Origin: Microbacterium rhizomatis
GTDB lineage: Bacteria; Actinomycetota; Actinomycetes; Actinomycetales; Microbacteriaceae
DNA length: 64,000 nucleotides
Direction of reading: 5' to 3'
Assembly (NCBI RefSeq): GCF_008710745.1
Contig: NZ_VYSA01000002.1
Coordinates: 62,001-126,000, forward strand
This document shows positions 25,994-34,639 of this stretch, one piece after another. A program made the position numbers and the translations under genes. Position 1 is the first letter of the stretch, and the number at the start of each line of letters is the position of its first letter. A model generated the notes under the pieces. That model ran no database searches, was not told where the DNA came from, and saw only the letters and a program-made list of their open reading frames with translations.

Positions 25994-26038
25994 GTCGCGA
26001 CCGCCGGTACCTCGACGAGGGGTATCGGCGGTCGCGAC
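25994..26038 (+). terminator. Terminator after the fasciclin lipoprotein gene
   Basis: A 12-bp perfect stem (25994-26005 with 26027-26038) extends by six further pairs (26006-26011 with 26021-26026, one wobble), leaving a 9-base loop. GTCTTTGTG follows. Confidence 0.8.
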
Positions 26039-26112
26039 GTCTTTGTGCAGGGATGATCGTGTGATCGCCCGAGGCTTCGGATGGCCGCTCGTCGAAGTAG
26101 GCTAGTTCGGTC

Positions 26113-26185
26113 GGGCCTGTAGCTCAGTCGGTAGAGCATCGGACTTTTAATCCGCGGGTCGAGGGTTCGAGCCCCTCCGGGCCCA
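26113..26185 (+). tRNA. tRNA-Lys (anticodon TTT)
   Basis: 73 bases without encoded CCA. The acceptor stem GGGCCTG pairs with CGGGCCC, the D arm has AGCTCAGTCGGTAGAGC, the anticodon TTT is at 26146-26148, and the T arm has GGGTTCGAGCCCC. No copy of its 3' end is repeated elsewhere in the window. Confidence 0.96.
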
Positions 26186-26367
26186 CTGTTTTCGGCTCAC
26201 GCGATCGTTGGCGAAGGCGATGATTCACGCGAGCTCTGGTTTTGCGAGCGTCGCTGGATTCAGCATCCGTCGATGCCCGTCGGGGACCGCTCACGGGACC
26301 TCCCCCGGTCTTGTTCAGGAAGTCGACCACTACTACCCTGATCGCAACAACGCGGGCTGGGGGCAGC

Positions 26368-27234
26368 GTGAGCGTATCGAAGGCGTATCGCAACGACGTC
26401 GCCGCGTACGGCGAGTTCTTGGCACGGAGCGTGCCGCCTGAGTGGCTTGAGACCTCGGACGATAGCTCGCTCGACGAGGTCTATTTCTCGTACCACATCG
26501 AATCGTCCGACCTGCGCGCTACGACCGCGTTCCGACAGCGGTTGCAGATCGCCACCGATGCTGCGGCACTTCTCGTTCTCTACCGAGCAACACCGCCGGA
26601 CGACGATATCCGGGCGTACTTGGAAGACCCCGTGGTAGCCATAGAGCTTCTCCATCTCGAGGTTGGCAGTGAGACTGCCATGGGACGTCTCACTCAGAAG
26701 TTTCAACTCGGCCTGGGTGGGCTCAGCCTCGTGCTGAGCCTCGTGACGTTCGGCTTTCTCGCATCGGGCCACGGTGAAGAAATTCAAATACCGGGACAGG
26801 CGATCACTGTCGTACTGGAGGGCGCCGGCTTGGGCTTGAGCGCGGCCGCGTTGTCGAATGGAGCGCGGCAGGCACGCGAAACCGGTGCCGCTCCCCCTGA
26901 GCTGCAGACGCTGCCTCCCGCCGGCCCCGCACCCAGCCGGGTGACCTTCACCCCGCTGCTGTCGACTTCCCGTCCGGAACTGCCCCCCACGACGAGGGAG
27001 CTCGCGGGCAAACTGGCGACGCTCTCGAACCAGATCGAGGAAGTGCTGCTGCGCATCCGTGGGCTCCACGCGGTCGACGACAACCTCCAGCGGCAGATTC
27101 AACAGCTTCGGCTGAGAATCGCCAAGCTGCCGTCGCGATCGGAGTTTCGGTCGGACGGGCAGCACGACAACAGTCGCGAGAGCCCGGCGTCAGCTCCTGC
27201 AGATCCGCCAGCGCCGGCACCGGGCTCTCCGTAG
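26368..27234 (+). CDS. Unrecognised membrane protein with C-terminal coiled coil
   Basis: 288 residues from GTG 26368, preceded by a G-rich site; an in-frame start at 26242 is possible but unlikely. Residues 1-110 are soluble and mixed alpha. Two hydrophobic segments (about 120-138 and 146-168) form a hairpin. A proline-rich linker follows, then a heptad-patterned coiled coil (ELAGKLATLSNQIEEVLLRI onward) and a Pro/Ala-rich tail. Base composition looks somewhat less GC-rich than its neighbours, and it stands alone between tRNA-Lys and pncA, which suggests acquired DNA. I know no family that fits. Confidence 0.65.
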   Translation: MSVSKAYRNDVAAYGEFLARSVPPEWLETSDDSSLDEVYFSYHIESSDLRATTAFRQRLQIATDAAALLVLYRATPPDDDIRAYLEDPVVAIELLHLEVGSETAMGRLTQKFQLGLGGLSLVLSLVTFGFLASGHGEEIQIPGQAITVVLEGAGLGLSAAALSNGARQARETGAAPPELQTLPPAGPAPSRVTFTPLLSTSRPELPPTTRELAGKLATLSNQIEEVLLRIRGLHAVDDNLQRQIQQLRLRIAKLPSRSEFRSDGQHDNSRESPASAPADPPAPAPGSP

Positions 27235-27353
27235 CTGCGCGGACACGCGATCCGGCTGCTGCCGCGGCGAGCGCTTCGATCTCGTGCGCGCCGAAGACGG
27301 TGTCGGCCGGTGGGAGCGCCGATGGAAGCCGCGCGAGCTGTCCTGCCGCGGGA

Positions 27354-27932
27354 TCAGACGCCGGAGTCAGCCAGCTCCGCACCGGCGTGGGCGATCTCTG
27401 CGAGGGCGCGCTGGCTCGAATCCGCGTGCACGCCCGCAACCAGATCGGTGAAGACCCGCACGCGGCGGCCGTGCGCGATCGCATCGAGCGCCGATGCGCG
27501 GACGCAGTAGTCGGTCGCAAGCCCGACCACGTCGATGTCGATGATGCCGTGCTCATCGAGCAGCTGCGCCGCGGTGGCACCATCGTCGGCGACCCCCTCG
27601 AACAGCGAGTAGGCGGGCCTGCCCTGGCCCTTCTTGAGCTGGTGCGTCACCGCCGACGTGTCGAAGCCCTCGTCGAACTCCGCCCCGAACGTCCCGGCGA
27701 CGCAGTGCGGGGGCCAGGTGTCGATGAAGTCGGGCTCGGGGGCGAAATGGCCGCCGTTGTCGTTGTCTGCGTCGTGCCAGTCACGCGACGCGACGATCAG
27801 CGCGTAGTCGCCCGCGTGATCCTTCAGGAACGCGGTGATGCGCGCGGCCACCTCGTCGCCGCCGGCGACACCGAGCGCACCGCGTTCGGTGAAATCGTTC
27901 TGGACATCGACGATGAACAGCGCCTTGGTCAT
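27354..27932 (-). CDS. pncA: Nicotinamidase (isochorismatase family)
   Basis: Hydrolyses nicotinamide to nicotinate for NAD salvage (and activates pyrazinamide in mycobacteria). It is 192 residues. Asp in FIVDVQNDF, a Lys in HQLKKGQG and the nucleophilic Cys in GLATDYCVRAS make the catalytic triad; metal ligands are in SRDWHDADND and the nearby HF. The ATG 27932 start overlaps the stop of the MMPL gene by four bases. The 119 bases after its stop hold no gene that I can support. Confidence 0.92.
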   Translation of the reverse strand: MTKALFIVDVQNDFTERGALGVAGGDEVAARITAFLKDHAGDYALIVASRDWHDADNDNGGHFAPEPDFIDTWPPHCVAGTFGAEFDEGFDTSAVTHQLKKGQGRPAYSLFEGVADDGATAAQLLDEHGIIDIDVVGLATDYCVRASALDAIAHGRRVRVFTDLVAGVHADSSQRALAEIAHAGAELADSGV

Positions 27933-30232
27933 GGTTCGAGCGTACGCCGGTACTCCTCGCGGGTGAGTGCGCGGCCATCGTCGCCGACGAGGTCGGCATC
28001 GATGTCGGCGGGCAACGCGGGCGGCGTCTCGAGGGCCCCGGCGGCAGGGCCGTCCTGACGCCAGAGCGTGGACGGCCACCAGATCGCACGCCCGATGTCG
28101 TACGTCACCGCGGGCACGAGCAGCGAGCGCACGACGAACGTGTCGAGCAGGACGCCGAAGGCGACGATGAAGGCGATCTGCGCGAGGAAGAGGATCGGGA
28201 TGACGCCGAGCGCGGCGAACGTCGCGGCCAGTACCAGACCGGCCGAGGTGATCACTCCCCCGGTGGCGACGAGACCACGCAGGATTCCTCGCCGGGTGCC
28301 GTGCCCGAGCGACTCTTCGCGGACGCGTGACATCAGGAAGATGTTGTAGTCCACGCCGAGCGCCACCAGGAAGACGAACCCGTACAGCGGCACGGATGGG
28401 TCTGCTCCTGGGAAGTGGAACACGTTGTCGAACACGAGGGCACTGACCCCCAGCGCCGCACCGAACGACAGGATCACGCTCAGGATCAGCAGCACCGGCG
28501 CGAGGATCGCCCGGAGCAGGAGCATCAGGATGAGCAGGATCACGAGCAGCACGACGGGAATGATGATCGTACGATCGCGGATCGACGTGTCATTCGAGTC
28601 GATGTCGGTCGCGGTCACGCCGCCGACCAGCGCGGTGCCCGTTCCGAGCGCATCGTCCAGGCTCACGCGCAGCGCGCGGACGGTGTCCTCCGCGGCGGGT
28701 GAGTCGGCAGCATCCGTCAGCGTCCCGATGAGAAGCACGTCGCCCCCGGACACGGTCGGCGACGGGGCAGCCGTTCCGGGCGGACCGACGGCTGCGTACA
28801 CGGGAGCGCCGTTCTCGACCGTCACGGTCGCCTGACCGGTCGGAGAATCTGTGGATGCTGCGGCCACGGACTGGATTCCGGAGTTCGAGCTCAGCACGTC
28901 CGCCGCCGTGGCGACGTCGGACTCCGGCACGATCACATACACCGGACTGCCCGAACCCGCCGGGAAGTGCTCGCCGAGCACGGCCTGGCCGTCACGCGCC
29001 TCGGAAGCACCGAGGACCAGATCGCTCGAGGGCACGCCATCGGCCTTCAGCTGGGTGACGCCGGCCGCGGCCACCAGCAGGACGATCGTACTGATGATCC
29101 AGACGGGGCGTGCACGGCGTGCGATGAGCCGGGCCTGACGCGGCCAGAAGCCCTTGACCGGCTGGGTCAGATCATCGGGGATCGAGACGGTGCCGTGCTT
29201 GGGGATGAAGGGCCAGAAGGCTGCCTTGCCCACCAGGGCCAGGAGCGCGGGCAGGAACGTCAGGGCCGACAGCACCGAGAACGCGATCCCGATCGACGCG
29301 ATCGGCCCCAGCGCACGGTTGGTGGCGAGGTCGGACAGCAGGAGGCACAGGAGTCCGGCGATCACCGTTCCGCCCGACGCGAGGATCGGCTCGAACGCTC
29401 CTCGCCACGCCTGCGTCGTGGCATCCCAACGCCGCGCGCCCGATCCGATCGCCTCTCGGAAGCGGGCCACGTACAAGAGCGCGTAGTCGGTCGCGGCTCC
29501 GATCACCAGGATGAAGAGGATGCCCTGCACCTGGCCGTTGAGCACGACGATGCCCGCATATGCAAGCCACCAGACCGTCAGCAGCGCGACGCACAGCGCG
29601 AAGAGCGACGTCATCAGCACGAGTATCGGCAGGAGCGGTGACCGATACACGATGATGAGGATCACGAAGACGGCGAGGAGGGCGACCAGCAGGAGAAGCC
29701 CATCGATGCCGAGGAACCCCTTGACGAGGTCTGCGGTGAAGCCCGCGGGGCCGGTGACCCACGCCTGGAGCCCGTCGGACAGTTCGGTGCCCAGCATCGT
29801 GCGGATCTCCTCGACGGTGACCCGCACCTCGCCCGACGAATCGATCGGCACGAAGATCTGGACGGCCTGCCCGTCTTCCGACTCGACCGGTGGCGACACC
29901 CCGTCGAGCACTCCCTCGATGCCGCCGATATCGGTGGCGATGGTCTGGGTCTCGGCGAGCTGCTCGGGGGTCAGAGCGCTGTCGGACGAGATCACGACGA
30001 CCGCGGGGATGCTGTCGCTCCCCAGGAAGTCGGGAAGACGCTCGCTGACCTGCGTCGCATCCGCGCTCTGCGGGAGGAAGGACGACTGGTTGTTCGTCGC
30101 GACCTGGTCGACTTTGCCGAAGTACGGTCCGCCGATCGATCCTCCGACGAGCCAGACGAGCACCAGGACGACGGGGATGCCGATGCGCAGCCAGCGGGAG
30201 GGCGAGACGCGATCGGTTTTCGGCGAGGTCAT
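27929..30232 (-). CDS. MMPL-family RND transporter
   Basis: Large membrane transporter of 767 residues with 11-12 predicted membrane segments in two repeats, each opened by a transmembrane helix and a large extracytoplasmic domain (about 45-170 and 395-545). Proton-relay motifs of the family are GAATDYALLYVARFRE and GVDYNIFLMSRVREE. Such proteins export lipids, siderophores or drugs; the substrate is not deducible. A near-palindrome lies directly upstream of ATG 30232. pncA is translationally coupled downstream, an unusual pairing. Confidence 0.88.
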   Translation of the reverse strand: MTSPKTDRVSPSRWLRIGIPVVLVLVWLVGGSIGGPYFGKVDQVATNNQSSFLPQSADATQVSERLPDFLGSDSIPAVVVISSDSALTPEQLAETQTIATDIGGIEGVLDGVSPPVESEDGQAVQIFVPIDSSGEVRVTVEEIRTMLGTELSDGLQAWVTGPAGFTADLVKGFLGIDGLLLLVALLAVFVILIIVYRSPLLPILVLMTSLFALCVALLTVWWLAYAGIVVLNGQVQGILFILVIGAATDYALLYVARFREAIGSGARRWDATTQAWRGAFEPILASGGTVIAGLLCLLLSDLATNRALGPIASIGIAFSVLSALTFLPALLALVGKAAFWPFIPKHGTVSIPDDLTQPVKGFWPRQARLIARRARPVWIISTIVLLVAAAGVTQLKADGVPSSDLVLGASEARDGQAVLGEHFPAGSGSPVYVIVPESDVATAADVLSSNSGIQSVAAASTDSPTGQATVTVENGAPVYAAVGPPGTAAPSPTVSGGDVLLIGTLTDAADSPAAEDTVRALRVSLDDALGTGTALVGGVTATDIDSNDTSIRDRTIIIPVVLLVILLILMLLLRAILAPVLLILSVILSFGAALGVSALVFDNVFHFPGADPSVPLYGFVFLVALGVDYNIFLMSRVREESLGHGTRRGILRGLVATGGVITSAGLVLAATFAALGVIPILFLAQIAFIVAFGVLLDTFVVRSLLVPAVTYDIGRAIWWPSTLWRQDGPAAGALETPPALPADIDADLVGDDGRALTREEYRRTLEP

Positions 30233-30234
30233 AT

Positions 30235-30251
30235 CGTTAGCTTATCTAGCG
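30235..30251. promoter_or_regulatory. Imperfect palindrome upstream of the MMPL transporter gene
   Basis: CGTTAGCTTATCTAGCG matches its own reverse complement at 12 of 17 positions. It is AT-rich for this genome and sits three bases before the MMPL start, where a TetR- or MarR-type repressor could bind. No such regulator gene is adjacent. Confidence 0.4.
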
Positions 30252-30301
30252 AATGCCCGCATCGCGAGTCAAATCCTCATCACGCTCTAGGCTGGGTCGG
30301 G

Positions 30302-31213
30302 ATGCTGGCAGCCATCCTCGCTCTCACCGGCGCACTCGTGTACGGCTCGGCGGACTTCCTCGGGGGACTCGCGGCGAAGCGGCTCAGGTCGATCGTCGTC
30401 ACAGCCGTCGCAGCCGCATCCGGACTCGCCCTTCTATGCGTCCTGCTGCCCTTCATCGGCGGAACATGGGATCCGGTCGACGTCGCGTGGGGCGCCCTGG
30501 CGGGCGTCTTCGGCGTCCTCGCGCTCGTCCTGCTGTACGCCTGCCTCGCGATCGGACCGATGAGCATCCTGGCGCCCTTGACGGCCGTCGTCTCGGCGAT
30601 CGCGCCGATGCTCTGGGGGCTGCTCGTCGGAGGCGAAGCACTCTCGACGGTGGGCTATGCCGGCCTGGCGGTCGCGCTCGTGGCGGTCGTTCTGGTCGGA
30701 TTCGTTCCCGGAACCGGGGTCACGCGCCCCACCGTGCAGGGGCTCCTCATGGCGATCGGGTCGGGGGCGGCGATCGGCGCCTTCGTGATCGCCATCGATC
30801 ACACCTCGCCCGACAGCGGCGTCGTTCCCCTCGTCGTCGGTCGTGCGACCAGCGCCACGATCACCCTGGCGATCGTCGGCGCGATCGCGTTCGGCGCGGT
30901 GCGACGCGGCCGACGTGCGGCATCCGTCATCGTGAACGAGAGCGCGGTCGGACGGGAGGACGCGCCGTCGATGAGGCCTTCTCGCGCATGGATGTTCGCG
31001 GTCGCCTGCGGAGTGGTGGATGCCGGAGCCAACACCATGCTCCTGCTCGCCCTGCGCGTCGGCGATCTGTCGATCGTGTCGGCGCTGACCGCGATGTATC
31101 CGGCGGGCACGATCGTGCTCGCGGCGGTGGTGCTGCGAGAGCGGATCGCCGCGGTGCAGTGGGTGGGTCTGTCGCTTGCGCTGGCGGCGGGGGTGATGCT
31201 CGCTCTGGCCTGA
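30302..31213 (+). CDS. DMT-superfamily (EamA) transporter
   Basis: 303 residues with about ten hydrophobic segments in two EamA repeats (1-140 and 150-303), opening MLAAILALTGALVYGSADFLGG and closing VVLRERIAAVQWVGLSLALA. A basic cytoplasmic insert (about 198-232) separates segments six and seven. The substrate is unknown. It is divergent from the MMPL gene with 69 bases between, and converges on the small membrane gene at 31236. Confidence 0.82.
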   Translation: MLAAILALTGALVYGSADFLGGLAAKRLRSIVVTAVAAASGLALLCVLLPFIGGTWDPVDVAWGALAGVFGVLALVLLYACLAIGPMSILAPLTAVVSAIAPMLWGLLVGGEALSTVGYAGLAVALVAVVLVGFVPGTGVTRPTVQGLLMAIGSGAAIGAFVIAIDHTSPDSGVVPLVVGRATSATITLAIVGAIAFGAVRRGRRAASVIVNESAVGREDAPSMRPSRAWMFAVACGVVDAGANTMLLLALRVGDLSIVSALTAMYPAGTIVLAAVVLRERIAAVQWVGLSLALAAGVMLALA

Positions 31214-31235
31214 CGCGAGGCAGGCAGACCGCCGA

Positions 31236-31658
31236 TCAGCCGCGGACGAAGAACATCACCCACGAGATCACGAGCGAGACGACACCTACGCCTGCCAGGC
31301 CCGCGGCGAGCTGCGCGGCACCGCGGACGGCGGGCGATCCGGGCGTGAGCCGCATCCTGTTGGTCCAGCCGCGGCGATAGTAGATGTCGGCCATATCGTG
31401 TGCCCCGAGCTGCGCGTACTCCGCCTCGGACAGGGGTGCCTCGTTCACGCCGCCGGTCTCGTCGAACCAGCGCACCACGCGATGCACCGGGGTGCCGGGC
31501 TCCGCCGTTTGCGGTCCCGTCGTCTCGACGACCGCGCGAACCGGCAGCCAGGTCCCGTCGAGGAGGAAGAGCACGAGGGCGACACCGGCGACCACCGCGC
31601 CGAAGCCGAGACCGGCCCAGGTGAAGATCTCCAAGAGCGCTTCGACGACCTGCTGCAC
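31236..31658 (-). CDS. Two-span membrane protein of unknown function
   Basis: 140 residues. A hydrophobic segment at about 12-34, a central soluble part with VHRVVRWFDETGGVNEAPLSE and DIYYRRGWTNRMRLTPG, and a second hydrophobic segment at about 112-138. I do not recognise the family. It lies just beyond the terminator of tRNA-Thr on the same strand and needs its own promoter. Confidence 0.6.
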   Translation of the reverse strand: MQQVVEALLEIFTWAGLGFGAVVAGVALVLFLLDGTWLPVRAVVETTGPQTAEPGTPVHRVVRWFDETGGVNEAPLSEAEYAQLGAHDMADIYYRRGWTNRMRLTPGSPAVRGAAQLAAGLAGVGVVSLVISWVMFFVRG

Positions 31659-31686
31659 GACCGCTCACCCCGTCTCCGGATACAAC

Positions 31687-31713
31687 GAAGGGGTCGCGTT
31701 CCGCGACCCCTTC
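31687..31713 (-). terminator. Terminator of tRNA-Thr
   Basis: Perfect 12-bp stem (31687-31698 with 31702-31713) with a 3-base loop, nine bases after the tRNA 3' end. Confidence 0.85.
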
Positions 31714-31721
31714 GACATTCG

Positions 31722-31794
31722 AGCCACCTTGGGGACTCGAACCCCAGACCTATTCATTACGAGTGAATTGCTCTACCAACTGAGCTAAGGCGGC
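31722..31794 (-). tRNA. tRNA-Thr (anticodon CGT)
   Basis: 73 bases without encoded CCA. Acceptor GCCGCCT pairs with AGGTGGC (one G-U), D arm TAGCTCAGTTGGTAGAGC, anticodon stem ATTCA/TGAAT with anticodon CGT (plus-strand positions 31759-31761), T arm GGGGTTCGAGTCCCC. Confidence 0.96.
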
Positions 31795-31862
31795 GCGCGC
31801 CGCTTGCGCGATGCACGATCATCGATCTTACAGTGTCGACGGAGCCCCCGCGAACCGATGCG

Positions 31863-33446
31863 TCACTCGCAGCGCAGGCCGTTCTGAGGAACCGTACCGT
31901 CGATGAAATACGACTCCACCGCCGAGTCCACGCACGAGTTCCCTTTGTTGTAGCCGGTGTGACCTTCGCCCACGCGCGTGATGAGCACACCCGAGGACAG
32001 CTGGTCGGCAAGGGCCACCGACCATTCGTACGGGGTGGCCGGGTCGTTCGTCGTCCCGATGACCACAATCGGAGCTGCGCCGTCCGCCGTGATCTTCTCT
32101 CGCACTCCCGTCGGTTGGTACGGCCAGACGTCGCACGGGTCGGGTCCGGACCAGTACGGCGCGATGGTCGGCGCCTCGGCGGCGATCTTGGCGTCGGAGG
32201 CGTCCTTCTCGGCCTGAGTGGTGTCGCGCGGGTAGTCCATGCAGTTGTAGGCGCGGAAGGCCTCGGTCGAGTTGTCTGTGTAGGCACCGTTCTCGCGCGA
32301 GTTGTAGAAGTCGGCGAGCTGGAGGGCGACCTCCGCGTTGCCCTGGAGGGCATCGCTCAGCGCGGTGGTGAGGTAGGGCCAGCTGTCCTGAGAGTAGAGG
32401 GCGGCGACGATCGCCGTCGTGAGCGTGTCGGCGCCGACCATGCGGCCGTCCGAGGTCGCGACGGGGGTGCGATCGTAGCTGGCCAGGAGCGTGCCGAGAT
32501 CGGTCATCGCCTCGTCGACCGAGCCGCTGAACGGGCAGTTGGAGGTCGTCAGGCAGTCAGCCATGTACGCGCGGAGAGCCGACTCGAAACCGATCGCCTG
32601 GATCGTGCTGACGTCGGTCGATGAGATCGACGGGTCGAGCGCGCCGTCGAGCACCATCCGGCCCACCCGCTCGGGGAAGAGCTTCGCGTATGTGGCTCCG
32701 AGGAACGTACCGTACGAGTAGCCGAGGTAGTTCAGCTTCGGATCGCCCAGGACACCGCGCAACAGGTCCATGTCGCGCGCGGAGTTGTCGGTCGTGATGT
32801 AGGGAAGGATTCCGTCGCTGTTCGCCTCGCACGCATCGGCGAAGTTCTTGTGCGCGGCCAGGAGGCCCGCAGTCCAGTCAGCCGATCCGCGGGTACCCTG
32901 CGGGATGCCGTACAGGTATTTGTCCATCGCCGACGAATCGAGGCAGCGCACGGCTGTGGACTCCCCCACCCCACGGGGGTCGAACCCGATCACGTCGTAC
33001 TTCTGCTGCAGGGCGTTGCCGACTGCGAACGACAGCGAGTCGCGGACGAGGGCGATCCCGCTCGCGCCGGGGCCACCGGGGTTGGTCAGGAGAGAGCCCA
33101 GTACGGTCGAGCCGGTCGCACGGTGGCGGATGACGGCCAGTGAGATGTCGCCCTTGGACGGGTCGGTCCAATCCAGCGGAGCGCGCACGGTGGTGCAGTC
33201 GAAGGTTCCGTTGCACGACGTCCAGGTGAGGGTCTGCTCGTAGTACGGGAGCAGATCTGCGGCGATCCCCGTCGTATCGGGCGCGAGGCTCGTCGTCGCC
33301 GACGGGGCGGCCGTCGTGTCGGGGATCATCGAATAGAGGCATCCCGACAGGGCGAGGGATGCTGTCGCCAGGCCCGCGATGATCGCCACCGCACGGCGGG
33401 CGAAGGGGCGGCGGGGCGCGGAGCGCCGGGTGCGTGTGGGGTTCAA
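31863..33446 (-). CDS. Exported alpha/beta-hydrolase of the tripeptidyl aminopeptidase type
   Basis: 527 residues, secreted lipoprotein. A basic N terminus and hydrophobic core end at lipobox LSGC (Cys36). The alpha/beta-hydrolase fold has the oxyanion segment TNPGGPGASG, nucleophile motif GYSYGTF, Asp in TNDPATP and His in GEGHTGYNKG; the C-terminal TAP-like domain carries the disulfide-type cysteines NSCVDS and LRCE. It is related to Streptomyces tripeptidyl aminopeptidases and mycobacterial CaeA. The start is TTG 33446, overlapping the holB stop as TTGA, with GGAGG six bases upstream. Confidence 0.87.
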   Translation of the reverse strand: MNPTRTRRSAPRRPFARRAVAIIAGLATASLALSGCLYSMIPDTTAAPSATTSLAPDTTGIAADLLPYYEQTLTWTSCNGTFDCTTVRAPLDWTDPSKGDISLAVIRHRATGSTVLGSLLTNPGGPGASGIALVRDSLSFAVGNALQQKYDVIGFDPRGVGESTAVRCLDSSAMDKYLYGIPQGTRGSADWTAGLLAAHKNFADACEANSDGILPYITTDNSARDMDLLRGVLGDPKLNYLGYSYGTFLGATYAKLFPERVGRMVLDGALDPSISSTDVSTIQAIGFESALRAYMADCLTTSNCPFSGSVDEAMTDLGTLLASYDRTPVATSDGRMVGADTLTTAIVAALYSQDSWPYLTTALSDALQGNAEVALQLADFYNSRENGAYTDNSTEAFRAYNCMDYPRDTTQAEKDASDAKIAAEAPTIAPYWSGPDPCDVWPYQPTGVREKITADGAAPIVVIGTTNDPATPYEWSVALADQLSSGVLITRVGEGHTGYNKGNSCVDSAVESYFIDGTVPQNGLRCE

Positions 33447-34630
33447 GGGATCCTCCCGCTCGCGACGGTGACGAGCATGCTCTCGAGGGCGAGTGTGGGG
33501 GCGACGTTCTGTTCGAGGTTGCGCCGCGTCGCGGCGATCTGGTCGAGGACGACCAGCGTGCGTTCGGTGGTCCATGCGGCGGCGAGGTCGCGCAGCGCCG
33601 GTTCGAGCTCACGATTGATCAGCTCGTCGTCCGGCTCGACGCCGCGGCCGAACTGCAGCAGCACGACGTCGCGGAACATCGACTGCAGGTCGGTGAGCAC
33701 TCGATCGATACCGTCGCGGAGACTGCGGGTGGCTCGCCGCTTCTGGTCGTCTTCGAGCGCCGACAGCTGGGCCCGGACGGCGGGAGGGACCGCCGCGCCC
33801 TCGGCGACGCCGATCGTGCGCAGGAGGCTGGAGCGCTCCGCCTCGTCCCGCTCGGAGGTCAGAGCCTTGGCATCGTCGGTGGCGGCCACGACGATCCGCC
33901 CGGCGACCTCGACCGCATCGCCCACGCTGCGCACGCCCAGCACGCCGCGCAGGGTGTCGTCGCGGCGCGCGCGGGCGGCAGCATCCGTCGCAAGCCTCTG
34001 GGCCATGCCGATGTGCCGCTGCGCATGGCGCGCCGACTGCTCGGCGATCGCCCAGTCGACGCCGGTGCGTTCGGAGATCAGTCGCGCGACCGCAGCGATA
34101 TCGGGTTCGTGCAGCCGCAGCGTCCGCACCCGGGAGCGGATCGTGGGGAGCAGATCGGCATCGCTCGGGGCGCACAGCACCCAGACCGTGCGTTCGGGGG
34201 GCTCTTCGAGGGCTTTCAGCAGCACGTTCGAGGTGCGCTCGGTCATACGGTCGGCGTCTTCCATCACGATCACGCGATGGCGGCCGAGGGAAGGCGAGAA
34301 GTAGGAACGCTCGACCATGGCACGGGCGTCTTTGATCGTGATGATCACGCCCTCGGTGCGCAGTGCGGTCAGGTCGGGATGGGTGCCGGCGAGCACCTGC
34401 CGCATCGCGGCCTCATCACCGTCCTCGGCGATGAGAGCCGCAGCGAACGCGTAGGCGAGCGTGGAACGCCCCGACCCGGGAGGACCGGTGATCAGCCACG
34501 CGTGAGTCATGCTCGCGGGATCGGATGCTGCGGCCCGCAGCTGCCCGACCGCCTCGTCCTGCCCCCACACGTCGCCCCAGGGCGCGCCGCTCGCAGGCGC
34601 CACGAGGGCGGGCGAGGCGGCAGCATCCAT
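33443..34630 (-). CDS. holB: DNA polymerase III subunit delta'
   Basis: Clamp-loader subunit, 395 residues. The AAA+ core starts VWGQDEAVGQLRAA, with a P-loop GPPGSGRST (Arg replaces the usual Lys, as in many delta' subunits that do not hydrolyse ATP), and SRVRTLRL sensor region. The C-terminal collar domain follows from about residue 215. It lies ten bases downstream of tmk; the tmk-holB pair is widely conserved. Confidence 0.9.
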   Translation of the reverse strand: MDAAASPALVAPASGAPWGDVWGQDEAVGQLRAAASDPASMTHAWLITGPPGSGRSTLAYAFAAALIAEDGDEAAMRQVLAGTHPDLTALRTEGVIITIKDARAMVERSYFSPSLGRHRVIVMEDADRMTERTSNVLLKALEEPPERTVWVLCAPSDADLLPTIRSRVRTLRLHEPDIAAVARLISERTGVDWAIAEQSARHAQRHIGMAQRLATDAAARARRDDTLRGVLGVRSVGDAVEVAGRIVVAATDDAKALTSERDEAERSSLLRTIGVAEGAAVPPAVRAQLSALEDDQKRRATRSLRDGIDRVLTDLQSMFRDVVLLQFGRGVEPDDELINRELEPALRDLAAAWTTERTLVVLDQIAATRRNLEQNVAPTLALESMLVTVASGRIP

Positions 34631-34639
34631 TCGCCCAGC

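Noticed and set aside
26124..26393. Minus-strand reading frame with GPEGLEPSTRGLKVRCS over tRNA-Lys
   Set aside because: This is the well-known spurious protein made by translating the antisense of a tRNA gene; the tRNA is clear.
26113..27353. Integrative element at tRNA-Lys
   Set aside because: No integrase and no repeat of the tRNA 3' end nearby; only a single odd gene is present.
27235..27353. Remnant of a second gene after pncA on the minus strand
   Set aside because: An alanine-rich open frame continues there, but without homology signal or start; it is compatible with GC-rich chance.
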